From: Celeribacter halophilus
Lineage (GTDB): Bacteria; Pseudomonadota; Alphaproteobacteria; Rhodobacterales; Rhodobacteraceae
DNA: 64,000 nt
Direction: 5' to 3'
Assembly (NCBI RefSeq): GCF_900114135.1
Contig: NZ_FORY01000008.1
Span: 1-64,000 of the forward strand
Part shown: piece after piece, positions 33,800 to 42,152 of the stretch
How the letters are laid out: each line of letters opens with the position of its first letter
Numbering within the stretch: position 1 is the first letter of the stretch
The notes under the pieces: model-generated
Told to the model about the DNA's origin: nothing
Seen by the model: the letters and a program-made list of their open reading frames with translations, nothing else
Database searches by the model: none
Translations under genes and position numbers: made by a program

Positions 33800-34705
33800 A
33801 TGAACAAGACAGATGACATTCTTTGTATCGGCTCCGTGCTTTGGGACGTGATCGGTCGCACGGACCGTTCGATGCGGTTGGGCTCTGATGTGCCGGGCCG
33901 GATTGTGCGGGTGCCGGGCGGCGTGGCGATGAATATCGCTATGGCCCTGTCCCGTTTCGGGATGCAACCCGACCTTTTAACAGCAATCGGGCGCGATCCT
34001 GCGGGGGCCGAACTGATCGAGGCAGCAAAGGTGCGCGGGATCGGCACGGCGCATGTCTATCTTTCCGAAGACCTGCCGACCGACAGCTATATGGCCGTTG
34101 AAGGCGCCAACGGTTTGATCGCGGCCATTGCGGATGCACATTCTCTGGAGCGCGCAGGCGATAAAATTCTGCGCCCTCTGGCCGATGGGCGTCTGGGAAC
34201 AGTGAATACGCCCTATACAGGGCCTGTGGCTCTGGATGGCAATCTGACGACGCAGCTTTTGCGCGACATTGCCCATTCGCCGCTGTTTGCCAAGGCCGAT
34301 TTGCGCGTGGCACCAGCTTCGCCGGGCAAGGCCGAGCGGCTCTTGCCGCTTCTGGATCATCCGCGTGCGACTCTATATGTGAATCTGGAAGAAGCGGGTC
34401 TTTTGGCCCATGAAACATTCGACAGTTCCGACACCGCCGCGCGTGCACTTCTGGATAAAGGTGCGCATCGGGTGCTGGTCACCAATGGTGGAAAGGGCGC
34501 GTCGATTGCACAGAGAATTGCACAGCGAGATGAAATCCTGACCCAAACCCCGCCCGAAGTTCTGGTCGCACGGGTGACCGGCGCGGGCGATACGTTTATG
34601 GCAGCCCACATTGCCGCTGAAATGCGCGGTGCCGATGCCGCCTCTGCTCTCACCGCCGCGCTTGAAGCTGCGGCCCTCTATGTTTCCGGAGATACTCCCC
34701 TATGA
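33800..34705 (+). CDS. psuK: PfkB family carbohydrate kinase, probable pseudouridine kinase
   Basis: A 301-residue ribokinase-like protein. ILCIGSVLWDVIGRTDRSM (beta1 and substrate Asp), VRVPGGVAMNIAMALSRFG (PfkB signature 1, GG motif) and ARVTGAGDTFMAAHIAAEM (signature 2 with catalytic GAGD Asp). ATG 33800 begins at the family start. The gene overlaps psuG by four bases (ATGA), which assigns it to pseudouridine phosphorylation to pseudouridine 5'-phosphate. No nucleoside transporter is adjacent. Confidence 0.88.
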   Translation: MNKTDDILCIGSVLWDVIGRTDRSMRLGSDVPGRIVRVPGGVAMNIAMALSRFGMQPDLLTAIGRDPAGAELIEAAKVRGIGTAHVYLSEDLPTDSYMAVEGANGLIAAIADAHSLERAGDKILRPLADGRLGTVNTPYTGPVALDGNLTTQLLRDIAHSPLFAKADLRVAPASPGKAERLLPLLDHPRATLYVNLEEAGLLAHETFDSSDTAARALLDKGAHRVLVTNGGKGASIAQRIAQRDEILTQTPPEVLVARVTGAGDTFMAAHIAAEMRGADAASALTAALEAAALYVSGDTPL

Positions 34706-35613
34706 CTGACCTACCGATGATGTTCGCCCCCGAAGTTGCCGAAGCTCTGGAGGCGGGCCGTCCGATTGTGGCGCTTGAGTCGACGATCATCACCCACGGC
34801 ATGCCCTATCCGCAGAATGTCGAAACTGCGCAGACGGTCGAGGCCGACATTCGCGCCGCTGGCGCTGTGCCTGCAACGATTGCCGTGCTGGACGGGGTGC
34901 TGCACATCGGGTTGACCGAGACGCAACTGATCGCTCTGGGGCAAGCCACGGGGGTGATGAAAGTCTCGCGCGCCGATCTTCCGGTCTGTATCGCTCGCGG
35001 CGCAACTGGTGCGACCACTGTGGCGGCGACAATGATTGCGGCAGAGATTGCAGGGATCAAGGTCTTTGCCACAGGCGGCATCGGCGGTGTGCATCGCGGG
35101 GCCGAGCAGACTTTCGACATTTCTGCCGACCTTCTGGAACTGGGGGAAACCGCTGTCACGGTTGTGGCGGCAGGGCCGAAAGCCATTCTCGACATTCCGA
35201 AAACTCTGGAAGTGCTGGAAACGCATGGCGTGCCGGTGATCGCCTTTGGTCAGGACGAGATTCCGGCCTTCTGGTCACGCTCCTCCGGCCTTGCCGCGCC
35301 TTTGCGGATGGATTCAGCGCAAGAGATTGCTGTGGCAATGGAAATGCGCGCCGCGATGGGGCTCAAAGGTGGGCAGCTTGTCGCCAATCCGATTCCCGAA
35401 ACCGACGAGATTCCCCGCGACGTGATCATGCCCTATGTCGAAGCCGCGCTCAAAGAGGCTGAAGAGCAATCTATCTCTGCCAAAGAGGTCACACCCTTCC
35501 TCTTGCAACGGATTTTCGAGCTGACCGATGGCAAATCCCTGACCGCCAATATCGCCCTTGTTCGCAACAATGCGCGTCTGGCCTCAGAAATTGCCAAGTC
35601 CTTGTGCAAATAA
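34702..35613 (+). CDS. psuG: Pseudouridine-5'-phosphate glycosidase
   Basis: A 303-residue enzyme that reversibly splits the C-C glycosidic bond of pseudouridine 5'-phosphate to uracil and ribose 5-phosphate. It shows VALESTIITHGMPYPQNVETA, GLTETQLIALG, VARGATGATTVAATMIAAEIAGI-type catalytic loop (here ARGATGATTVAATM), FATGGIGGVHRGAE and FWSRSSGLAAPLRMDS. Full length. It is coupled to psuK; together they salvage pseudouridine from degraded RNA. Confidence 0.96.
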   Translation: MTDLPMMFAPEVAEALEAGRPIVALESTIITHGMPYPQNVETAQTVEADIRAAGAVPATIAVLDGVLHIGLTETQLIALGQATGVMKVSRADLPVCIARGATGATTVAATMIAAEIAGIKVFATGGIGGVHRGAEQTFDISADLLELGETAVTVVAAGPKAILDIPKTLEVLETHGVPVIAFGQDEIPAFWSRSSGLAAPLRMDSAQEIAVAMEMRAAMGLKGGQLVANPIPETDEIPRDVIMPYVEAALKEAEEQSISAKEVTPFLLQRIFELTDGKSLTANIALVRNNARLASEIAKSLCK

Positions 35614-35720
35614 CTGTCAGGAGACGAGAAAACGGGCTCTGGCTTATTGTGTCTGAACAGATGCGCCCCTAAGTTCCGTTTCAAGCACAGGTTCCCCATC
35701 AAAACGGTTCAGAAACACAA

Positions 35721-36464
35721 ATGAACAATCCGTTCGAAGAAGAAACCCATCCGCCGCACCCCCGCAAACCGGGATTGCTCGCGCATTTGCGGGCGGCCTT
35801 TCTGACAGGGCTTATCGTGGTCGCGCCGATCGGGCTGACGGCCTATGTGATCTGGACCGTGATCGGCTGGGTCGATGGCTGGGTTCTGACCTTTGTGCCC
35901 TCGGCCTATCATCCGGATGCGCTTATCAACCGGTTTCTGGGATATACCGATCCGGGAGAGCAGATTCACATCAATCTGCGCGGCGCGGGCGTCATCATTT
36001 TTCTGATCTTCACCGTTGTGGTGGGCTGGATCGCCAAGGGGCTTGTCGGGCGTTCGCTCATCCGGTGGGCCGAAAGCCTTGTGGACCGCACCCCCATCGT
36101 GCGCTCCATCTACAACGGGGTGAAACAGATCGCGGAAACGGTGTTTGCGCAGACGGAGACCTCTTTTGACAAGGCCTGCCTCATTGAATACCCGCGACGT
36201 GGAATTTGGGCCATCGGCTTTGTTTCGACCAACGCCAAGGGAGAAGTGGCGCGGCGCACGCCGACGGATGAGAAGTTCCTCTCCGTCTTTGTGCCGACGA
36301 CGCCGAACCCGACCTCGGGTTTTCTTCTGTTCTTCCCTGAAAGCGATGTGATCCTTCTGGATATGTCGGTCGAGGATGCGGCCAAACTGGTGATCTCCGC
36401 AGGTCTCGTCTATCCGAATCCGAAAGACCCGACGCAACCGCCGACTGCGATCCCGTCCTCCTAA
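35721..36464 (+). CDS. DUF502 family membrane protein
   Basis: A 247-residue protein. Two membrane segments (GLIVVAPIGLTAYVIWTVIGWV about residues 30-55 and VIIFLIFTVVVGWIAKGLVG about 90-115) are followed by a conserved cytoplasmic or soluble domain with PIVRSIYNGVKQIAETVF, YPRRGIWAIGFVS, VFVPTTPNPTSGFLLFFPESDVILLDMSVEDAAKLVISAG. This is the DUF502 pattern found across bacteria and plants (LIKE COV). Function unknown in bacteria. Confidence 0.88.
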   Translation: MNNPFEEETHPPHPRKPGLLAHLRAAFLTGLIVVAPIGLTAYVIWTVIGWVDGWVLTFVPSAYHPDALINRFLGYTDPGEQIHINLRGAGVIIFLIFTVVVGWIAKGLVGRSLIRWAESLVDRTPIVRSIYNGVKQIAETVFAQTETSFDKACLIEYPRRGIWAIGFVSTNAKGEVARRTPTDEKFLSVFVPTTPNPTSGFLLFFPESDVILLDMSVEDAAKLVISAGLVYPNPKDPTQPPTAIPSS

Positions 36465-36473
36465 GCGCTTAGC

Positions 36474-37532
36474 TTAGGCGAACATTTTTTTAAGATCGAC
36501 ACTCGCGCGCACGCCCAGATCGTCGAAGTGTGATTTCAGAAAGTGATCGCAGGCCGCCCGTCCGGCCTCTTTCAACCGTGACAGGATCAGCGGCGAGGGC
36601 GCGATTTTGGTGCGCGCCGAGAGATCCTGCATCAGGTCGTCATCCGCGATCATATGCACCAGAACGCCTTTCATACCGCCTTGCGGTAGACGATCTTCCT
36701 CAATCAGATCGCGGACGAATTGCACCGCACGCAACTCGCGCAATAGTGAGGAATTAAAGGAAATCTCGTTGATCCTGTTCTGGATTTCTTCCGGTGTCTT
36801 CGGCGTTCCGGGGCGTTCCAGAGGGTTGATATTGACGATCACCACATCGGCGGGGAATTCCGGTTCGAACAAAGGGAAAAGCGCCGGATTTCCTGTATAG
36901 CCGCCATCCCAATAGGGGTCCGTCACCCCTGTGTTCGGATCGGTGATCTCCACCGCCTGAAACAGTTCCGGCAGACAGGCAGAGGCAAGGATCACATCCG
37001 TGTCCACCTCTTCTCCGGAAAAGACGCGAATTTTCCCCGTGCGCACATTGGTCGTGGAGATGAACAGCGCGGGTCCCGTTTCAGAGCCGAGCACATCGCA
37101 GTCCAAATCCTCGACCACATCGCTCAAGGGATTCTTGTAGAAGGCGCCGTAAACATAGGGGCTGCTCACCGTCGCAACAGAATCGAGAAAGGCGAAAGGC
37201 ACGGTGGCCTGCATCATCTTGGTGAACATCTCGGTGGTCGGTCCGAATTGCGACATCCACGCGTTGAGCCGCATGTCGGACACCGCGCCCATCTGCGCCC
37301 AGAGATTGTCGAGCGCTTCTTTCGCCCCCGCACGTCCGCCTTGCACCAGACCGGACTTGAACGCCGCCGCATTCAAAGCGCCCGCAGAGGTGCCGGACAC
37401 CGCAGCCACCTCCACTTCGTCATGCTCTAACAACCGGTCCAGAACGCCCCAAGTGAAGGCGCCATGCGCGCCTCCGCCCTGAAGGGCAAGGTTGATCTTT
37501 TTGATCTGCCCTTTGCTCTGTTTCTTCGCCAT
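36474..37532 (-). CDS. Patatin-like phospholipase
   Basis: A 352-residue patatin hydrolase. INLALQGGGAHGAFTWGVLDRLLE (oxyanion glycine loop), VSGTSAGALNAA (GxSxG nucleophile Ser) and YWDGGYTGNPALFPLFE (DGG catalytic Asp) are present. ATG 37532 touches the bdhA stop (TGATG), so the two are co-transcribed. The pairing with 3-hydroxybutyrate dehydrogenase suggests a role linked to polyhydroxybutyrate or membrane lipid turnover, but the substrate is not shown by sequence. Confidence 0.88.
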   Translation of the reverse strand: MAKKQSKGQIKKINLALQGGGAHGAFTWGVLDRLLEHDEVEVAAVSGTSAGALNAAAFKSGLVQGGRAGAKEALDNLWAQMGAVSDMRLNAWMSQFGPTTEMFTKMMQATVPFAFLDSVATVSSPYVYGAFYKNPLSDVVEDLDCDVLGSETGPALFISTTNVRTGKIRVFSGEEVDTDVILASACLPELFQAVEITDPNTGVTDPYWDGGYTGNPALFPLFEPEFPADVVIVNINPLERPGTPKTPEEIQNRINEISFNSSLLRELRAVQFVRDLIEEDRLPQGGMKGVLVHMIADDDLMQDLSARTKIAPSPLILSRLKEAGRAACDHFLKSHFDDLGVRASVDLKKMFA

Positions 37533-38305
37533 CACAAGGCCGTCCATCCGCCGTCGACGGAAATCGTTGTGCCGGTGATCTGGTTGGCTGCACTGGACGC
37601 AAGGAAAACACAAGTGCCGCCCAGTTCTTCCACCGTGGCAAATTGCTTGGACGGCTGCCGTTCAAGCAACACCTCGCGGATCACCGTGTCGCGGTCCATA
37701 CCGTATTTCTCCATCGTGTCGGGGATTTGCGCTTCGACCAGCGGGGTCAGCACATAGCCCGGACAAATGGCGTTGCAGGTGATCGGCTCTTCGGCGGTTT
37801 CCAACGCTGTGACTTTGGTCAGCCCGACAACACCATGTTTGGCCGCCACATAGGCCGATTTATAAGGCGAAGCGGTCAGGCCATGCGCGGAGGCAATGTT
37901 GATCACCCTGCCCCAACCCGCCTTGCGCATCACCGGCAAGGCGGCCGCTGTGGTGTGAAAGCTGGAGCTGAGGTTGATCGCGATAATGGCGTCCCATTTC
38001 GCGGCGGGAAATTCGTCGATCCCGGCAACATGCTGAATCCCTGCATTGTTCACCAGAATATCGCAACTGCCGGATTTTTCGATCAGGGCGCGGCATTCGT
38101 CACCTTTGGACATGTCGGCCTTGATATAGCGTGCAGTGACACCGAATTCCTTGCCGATCTCTTCAGCCAGTGCGTGATCCTCGTCACGATCTGTGAAGGA
38201 ATTGAGCACCACATTCGCCCCCGCTTTCGCCAGTTCTCGCGCAATGCCAAGCCCGATGCCGGAGTTCGATCCCGTGATAACCGCAGTTTTTCCTCTAAGT
38301 GTCAT
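37532..38305 (-). CDS. bdhA: 3-hydroxybutyrate dehydrogenase
   Basis: A 257-residue short-chain dehydrogenase. AVITGSNSGIGLGIARELAKAG (NAD loop), DILVNNAGIQHV, VINIASAHGLTASPYKSAYVAAKHGVVG (Ser-Tyr-Lys catalytic triad) and ICPGYVLTPLVEAQIPD, a segment typical of BdhA. It oxidises D-3-hydroxybutyrate to acetoacetate during polyhydroxybutyrate use. ATG 38305 is preceded by GGGAGAG. First gene of the pair with the patatin. Confidence 0.93.
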   Translation of the reverse strand: MTLRGKTAVITGSNSGIGLGIARELAKAGANVVLNSFTDRDEDHALAEEIGKEFGVTARYIKADMSKGDECRALIEKSGSCDILVNNAGIQHVAGIDEFPAAKWDAIIAINLSSSFHTTAAALPVMRKAGWGRVINIASAHGLTASPYKSAYVAAKHGVVGLTKVTALETAEEPITCNAICPGYVLTPLVEAQIPDTMEKYGMDRDTVIREVLLERQPSKQFATVEELGGTCVFLASSAANQITGTTISVDGGWTAL

Positions 38306-38488
38306 CTGTCTCTCCCTTTCTTTGGTGACAACTTTAGGTGCTGCGCTTGCAAAGCAAAGGGGAGAATCGCCCAAACGGCGAGAGAATCGGTAAAATCCGC
38401 AGGAGGTGGCTGGGATTTCTGATTTTTTTATGTCTGATCAAAAGGCAGATTCAGCCAAGCCTGCTTGGATAAACATCAAATTAAAGCC

Positions 38489-38564
38489 AAAAAAAACGCC
38501 CGCACAAGGCGGGCGCTGAGTTATTGAGGCAGGTTTCATACAGGCAAGAAACCTATCGAGCAGT
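38489..38564 (-). ncRNA. Candidate small RNA with own promoter and terminator
   Basis: On the minus strand a sigma70-type promoter (TTGGAG, 17 bp, TATAAA) is followed about 7 bases later by a roughly 75-nt unit. The unit is a short 5' single strand, a perfect hairpin AGGTTTC-N10-GAAACCT (38531-38554), an unpaired GCCTCAATAACTCA-like stretch, and a terminator CGCCCGC-CTTGT-GCGGGCG followed by eight T. No open frame starts in it and no minus-strand gene lies to its right, so the terminator has no other client. All elements are seen; expression is inferred. Family not recognised. Confidence 0.6.
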
Positions 38565-38570
38565 GACTTC

Positions 38571-38599
38571 TTTATACGCGGTTCTGCGCCGCACTCCAA
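38571..38599 (-). promoter_or_regulatory. Promoter of the candidate small RNA
   Basis: Minus-strand -35 TTGGAG (38599-38594) and -10 TATAAA (38576-38571) with exactly 17 bp between them. The start is expected near 38564. It runs opposite to the solute-binding protein gene starting at 38678. Confidence 0.6.
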
Positions 38600-38677
38600 G
38601 CTAAAAGTTTGAAAACGGACGCAAGGCGTCGTAACTTGGTGAACAATAAGAATACAGGCAGAGGCGTCTTTTACATA

Positions 38678-40501
38678 ATGTCACAGCAGTACATTCACCT
38701 GTTCAAAAAAGGCACAGCGGTGCTGATGCTCTCCACGGCATTTGCGTGTGCCGCGATGGCCGAGCCGACTCATGGTCTTGAGATGTATGGCGCGCCCGAA
38801 CTTCCCGCTGATTTCACCGCCCTGCCCTATGTGAACCCCGATGCGCCCAAGGGTGGCCGGATTGTCACTGGTGAAGGCGGCACCTTCGACAGCCTCAATC
38901 CCTTCATTCAAAAAGGTAATGCCCCGTGGCAGTTGCGCTTCATGATGGCTGAAGGCTTGATGGGCCGCGCGTTTTCGGAGCCATTCACGCTCTATTGCCT
39001 GCTTTGTGAAACCGTCGAGACTGACGAAAATCGCACTTGGGTCGAATTTACCCTGCGCGACGAGGCGCGGTTTTCCGATGGCTCACCGGTGACGGTCGAG
39101 GATGTCATGTGGTCTTTCGAAACCTTGGGCACCAAGGGCCATGGCCGCTATGCTGCGCTCTGGGCGCAGATCGAACGTATGGAGCAGACCGGCCCCAACA
39201 AGGTGAAATTCACCTTCAACGTCGAAAATCGCGAGCTGGCGCTTTTGACAGCCATGCGCCCGATCCTCAAGAAATCCTATTGGGACGACAAGGACTTCAC
39301 CCAGTCGGGCATTGAGAATATCCCAGTGACATCTGCGCCCTATGTGGTGACGGACGTCAATCCCGGCATGTATGTCGAGTTGAGCCGCAATCCGGACTAT
39401 TGGGGCAAGGACTTGCCGTTCATGCGCGGTCAGGCGAATTTCGATACGGTCCGCTTCGAATATTTTGCCGACCCCTCGCTGGTGATCGAGGCGTTCAAAG
39501 CCGGAGAGCTGAACGCGCACCGTGAGATCAATGTGCAGATCTGGGACGATCACTATGACTTCCCCGCTGTGGAGCGTGGCGATGTCATCAAATCCGTGAT
39601 CCCGCATCAGCGCCCGACAGGGATGACAGGCTTTGCCATGAACACCCGACTGCCCCAGTTTGCCGACTGGCGTGTGCGTCAGGCGATGATCGAGGCCTTC
39701 AATTTCGACTATATCAACGAGGCCCAGACGGAGAGCCAGCAAAGCCGGATCACCTCCTATTTCTCCAACTCGCCGCTCGGAATGCGTCCCGGCCCCGCCG
39801 AAGGCCGCGTTCTGGAGATGTTGGAACCGTATAAGGACGATCTCCTGCCCGGTGTGCTTGAGGGCTATAGTTTTCCGAAAACCTCGGGACGCGAAATGGA
39901 TCGTGGTGCGATGCGTCGGGCGTTGAAACTGATGGAAGAAGCTGGCTGGACCATTCAGGACGGCCAGATGAAAAACGCCGATGGGCAGCCGTTTACCTTC
40001 GAGATCGTGTTGAGTGTCGGTGAGGATGAAAACCAGTCGATCATCGACACCTACACCCAAATGCTGCTCCAGCTTGGTATCCAGCCGAAAATCTCCATCG
40101 TCGACAAGGCGCAATATACACAACGGATGGAGACTTTTGATTTCGGCATGACCCCTGTGCGTTACGGCCTGTCGCTCAGCCCCGGAAACGAGCAATATGC
40201 CTATTTCGGGCAGGTCGCCGCGCAGACGCCCGGCTCGCGCAATATCCCCGGAATCAACGATCCGGTGGTGGATGATCTGATCGCGAGAATGCTGAATGCC
40301 ACCGACCGCGAAGACAGTCTTGCGGCCACGCGCGCGCTGGATCGTGTGCTGAGCGCAGGCCGCTATGCCATCCCTCTTTATGCGTGGAATGAAAGCTATA
40401 ACGCCCATGTGAAGGAGCTTCACTACCCCGAGTCCTTGCCTTTATATGGTGATTGGATCATGTGGCGGGAAATGACCTGGTATTGGGAAGAAGAGAAATG
40501 A
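38678..40501 (+). CDS. Extracellular solute-binding protein, family 5 (oligopeptide/microcin C type)
   Basis: A 607-residue periplasmic binding protein. ATG 38678 gives a signal peptide (MSQQYIHLFKKG..., hydrophobic core TAVLMLSTAFACAAMA). The SBP_bac_5 landmarks are VNPDAPKGGRIVTGEGGTFDSLNPF, RDEARFSDGSPVTVEDVMWSFETL, DWRVRQAMIEAFNFDYINEA and QLGIQPKISIVDKAQYTQRM. The length and KGG pattern resemble YejA, the microcin C/peptide binding protein. No permease genes follow. Two small lipoproteins do, the first overlapping by four bases. Confidence 0.9.
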   Translation: MSQQYIHLFKKGTAVLMLSTAFACAAMAEPTHGLEMYGAPELPADFTALPYVNPDAPKGGRIVTGEGGTFDSLNPFIQKGNAPWQLRFMMAEGLMGRAFSEPFTLYCLLCETVETDENRTWVEFTLRDEARFSDGSPVTVEDVMWSFETLGTKGHGRYAALWAQIERMEQTGPNKVKFTFNVENRELALLTAMRPILKKSYWDDKDFTQSGIENIPVTSAPYVVTDVNPGMYVELSRNPDYWGKDLPFMRGQANFDTVRFEYFADPSLVIEAFKAGELNAHREINVQIWDDHYDFPAVERGDVIKSVIPHQRPTGMTGFAMNTRLPQFADWRVRQAMIEAFNFDYINEAQTESQQSRITSYFSNSPLGMRPGPAEGRVLEMLEPYKDDLLPGVLEGYSFPKTSGREMDRGAMRRALKLMEEAGWTIQDGQMKNADGQPFTFEIVLSVGEDENQSIIDTYTQMLLQLGIQPKISIVDKAQYTQRMETFDFGMTPVRYGLSLSPGNEQYAYFGQVAAQTPGSRNIPGINDPVVDDLIARMLNATDREDSLAATRALDRVLSAGRYAIPLYAWNESYNAHVKELHYPESLPLYGDWIMWREMTWYWEEEK

Positions 40502-40623
40502 AAAAAGCAGCAGTCCTCCTCCTCACCCTGACACTCACCTCTGCTCTGGCGTCCTGCGGGACCATTGCTGGCGTTGGCGAAGACATCACCGGCGCCTCGC
40601 GCACGGTTCAGGGCTGGTTCTGA
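40498..40623 (+). CDS. Entericidin A/B family small lipoprotein
   Basis: A 41-residue protein: MKKAAVLLLTLTLTSALASC is a lipoprotein signal with lipobox (ALASC), followed by GTIAGVGEDITGASRTVQGWF. The C-GTxxGxGxDI pattern is that of entericidins (EcnA/EcnB), small envelope lipoproteins first described as a stress-linked antidote/toxin pair. ATG 40498 overlaps the upstream stop (ATGA), so it is translationally coupled to the solute-binding protein. Confidence 0.8.
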   Translation: MKKAAVLLLTLTLTSALASCGTIAGVGEDITGASRTVQGWF

Positions 40624-40749
40624 GTGGTGGTTTTGCGTCTGGTTCTGGTGACTGTGCTGGCCTTGAGCCTCTCTGGCTGTGCGGTTGCACGCGTGGGGGC
40701 AAAGGCTACGAAGGCCACCGTCAAAACCACCTCGAAACTGGTGTTCTAA
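40624..40749 (+). CDS. Small lipoprotein next to the entericidin
   Basis: A GTG-initiated 41-residue frame begins immediately after the entericidin stop: VVVLRLVLVTVLALSLSGC (signal with LSGC lipobox) followed by AVARVGAKATKATVKTTSKL. The mature part is short, basic and Thr/Lys-rich with no family I recognise. The start could be GTG 40624 or 40627. The lipobox, tight spacing and matching length suggest a second member of the locus. Confidence 0.6.
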   Translation: MVVLRLVLVTVLALSLSGCAVARVGAKATKATVKTTSKLVF

Positions 40750-40809
40750 ATACGGAGAGCGGAGCAACCTGTCGCGGCTCGGCTGTGGCGCGACGGGCAT
40801 GCATCCGCG

Positions 40810-41439
40810 TTATGACAGCGAGGTCACCCAGAGGATCGTCGCGTCATCATCGCTCACCGAAATGACGTTATGCCCCATGGAAGCGTCATAATAGGCGCTG
40901 TCACCGCGGCGCATCTCGACAGGCTCATAGAACTCTGTGATCAGCTTGATCACCCCCGTCAGAACATAGAGAAATTCCTCGCCGTCATGGCGCACCCAGC
41001 CGTCGAACTCCTCAAAGGCACGGGCTCGGATGGTGGCGCGATAGGGCAGCATGGATTTCTTGGTCAAAGCCCCTGCCAGCATTTCGTGCTCATAGGTCGT
41101 GGTCGGATGGGCCGTGCCCTCGCCTGCGCGGGTGACAGCCATACGACCGGATATCTGGGCTTTTTGCGGCGGGGTGAAAAGTTGTGGCACGGAAATTTCC
41201 AGCCCCACAGCAAGCTTCTTGAGCGCGTCATAGGTTGGGGACATCTGGCCGTTTTCGATCTTGGACAGCGTCGATCGTGCCAAACCGGCGTGCGTAGCGG
41301 CCTGCTCAAGTGTCCAGCCTCGCGCCTTGCGCAAATCCCGTACTCGCAATCCAAGATCCAGAGGACGCGCCTCTTCAGGTGCGGTATCGGCGCCCTCTCG
41401 GGCCAAACGGATCAGGCTGGGGGTGTGATCTTCTTCCAT
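40810..41439 (-). CDS. XRE family regulator with cupin sensor domain
   Basis: A 209-residue protein. A Cro/C1-type HTH (LGLRVRDLRKARGWTLEQAATHAGLARSTLSKIENGQMSPTYDAL, about residues 28-75) is joined to a cupin_2 domain (WVRHDGEEFLYVLTGVIKLITEFYEPVEMRRGDSAYYDASMGHNVIS, about 145-195). Such regulators often control amine, amino acid or phosphonate metabolism with the cupin binding a small ligand. ATG 41439 is the family start. Convergent with the small lipoproteins. Target not identified. Confidence 0.88.
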   Translation of the reverse strand: MEEDHTPSLIRLAREGADTAPEEARPLDLGLRVRDLRKARGWTLEQAATHAGLARSTLSKIENGQMSPTYDALKKLAVGLEISVPQLFTPPQKAQISGRMAVTRAGEGTAHPTTTYEHEMLAGALTKKSMLPYRATIRARAFEEFDGWVRHDGEEFLYVLTGVIKLITEFYEPVEMRRGDSAYYDASMGHNVISVSDDDATILWVTSLS

Positions 41440-41484
41440 AGTGGCTCTTTTAGCGCGCCGGAAGTCGCAAAGAAAAGACAAAAG

Positions 41485-41522
41485 AAAACCCCCGGATGCT
41501 GTTTCTCGCATCTTCGGGGGCT
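41485..41522 (-). terminator. Terminator of the small membrane protein gene
   Basis: On the minus strand CCCCGAAGATGC and GCATCCGGGG form an imperfect stem around GAGAAACA, followed by GTTTTCTTTTG, about 60 bases past the stop at 41582. Confidence 0.7.
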
Positions 41523-41581
41523 CTTGGGGCAGGAGAGTTGGGGGGGGCTGCTCGTGAGGTATTGCCTGCCCTGATCTGGAT

Positions 41582-41836
41582 TTAGTCCTGAAGTGGAGCG
41601 GGCTCCGTAACGGGGAGCGGCGCGGTGAGATATTCCACTTCGGTCAGCCCGCCAATCACCTGACGGCCAATCAGTGTATCCAGCGCACCTCCGGCAATGG
41701 CGAGAGCGGCCATCAGTCCGAGCACAAGGGTTGCCATCGGAAGGCGGAGGCGTTGACGGAAACTGGTCTCGTTTAGCCCCATAGGACGGGCGTGGCCCTG
41801 AAAGGTCCTGAAGGAATTGGTATCTTGCGCTGCCAT
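41582..41836 (-). CDS. Small hypothetical membrane protein
   Basis: An 84-residue protein with one strong hydrophobic segment (MATLVLGLMAALAIAGGAL, about residues 34-52), a basic N-terminal part and a C-terminal tail ending PLPVTEPAPLQD. A terminator follows it. I do not recognise a family. Its size and single segment suggest a small inner-membrane protein. Coding reality rests on the good terminator and a plausible GAGGTTC ribosome-binding site. Confidence 0.5.
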   Translation of the reverse strand: MAAQDTNSFRTFQGHARPMGLNETSFRQRLRLPMATLVLGLMAALAIAGGALDTLIGRQVIGGLTEVEYLTAPLPVTEPAPLQD

Positions 41837-42152
41837 GACGTGAACCTCGAACCTGAGAAATGATTATGATGCAGTCAGTTAACCATGTTCTGCATGCCCT
41901 GTCATGCATGGCGATCCGTCACATTCCCACCCTGCCGCGCGCGGCTTTTCGTAGGATCAAATCGAGAACGAATCGGAAATATGCGGAGTTTGCAAAGTTG
42001 CAAACCCACCCTAAACACAAGATATAGGTCAACGAGAACATCCGTATTGGCGTGAATTGTGAGGCGGGAGAATATTTTCCTTTTCTCGCCACTCCCCTCA
42101 CGCCGCAAAATCGTGTAGAGGCAAAGGCAACATTCATGAAAAGAGAAGCCGC

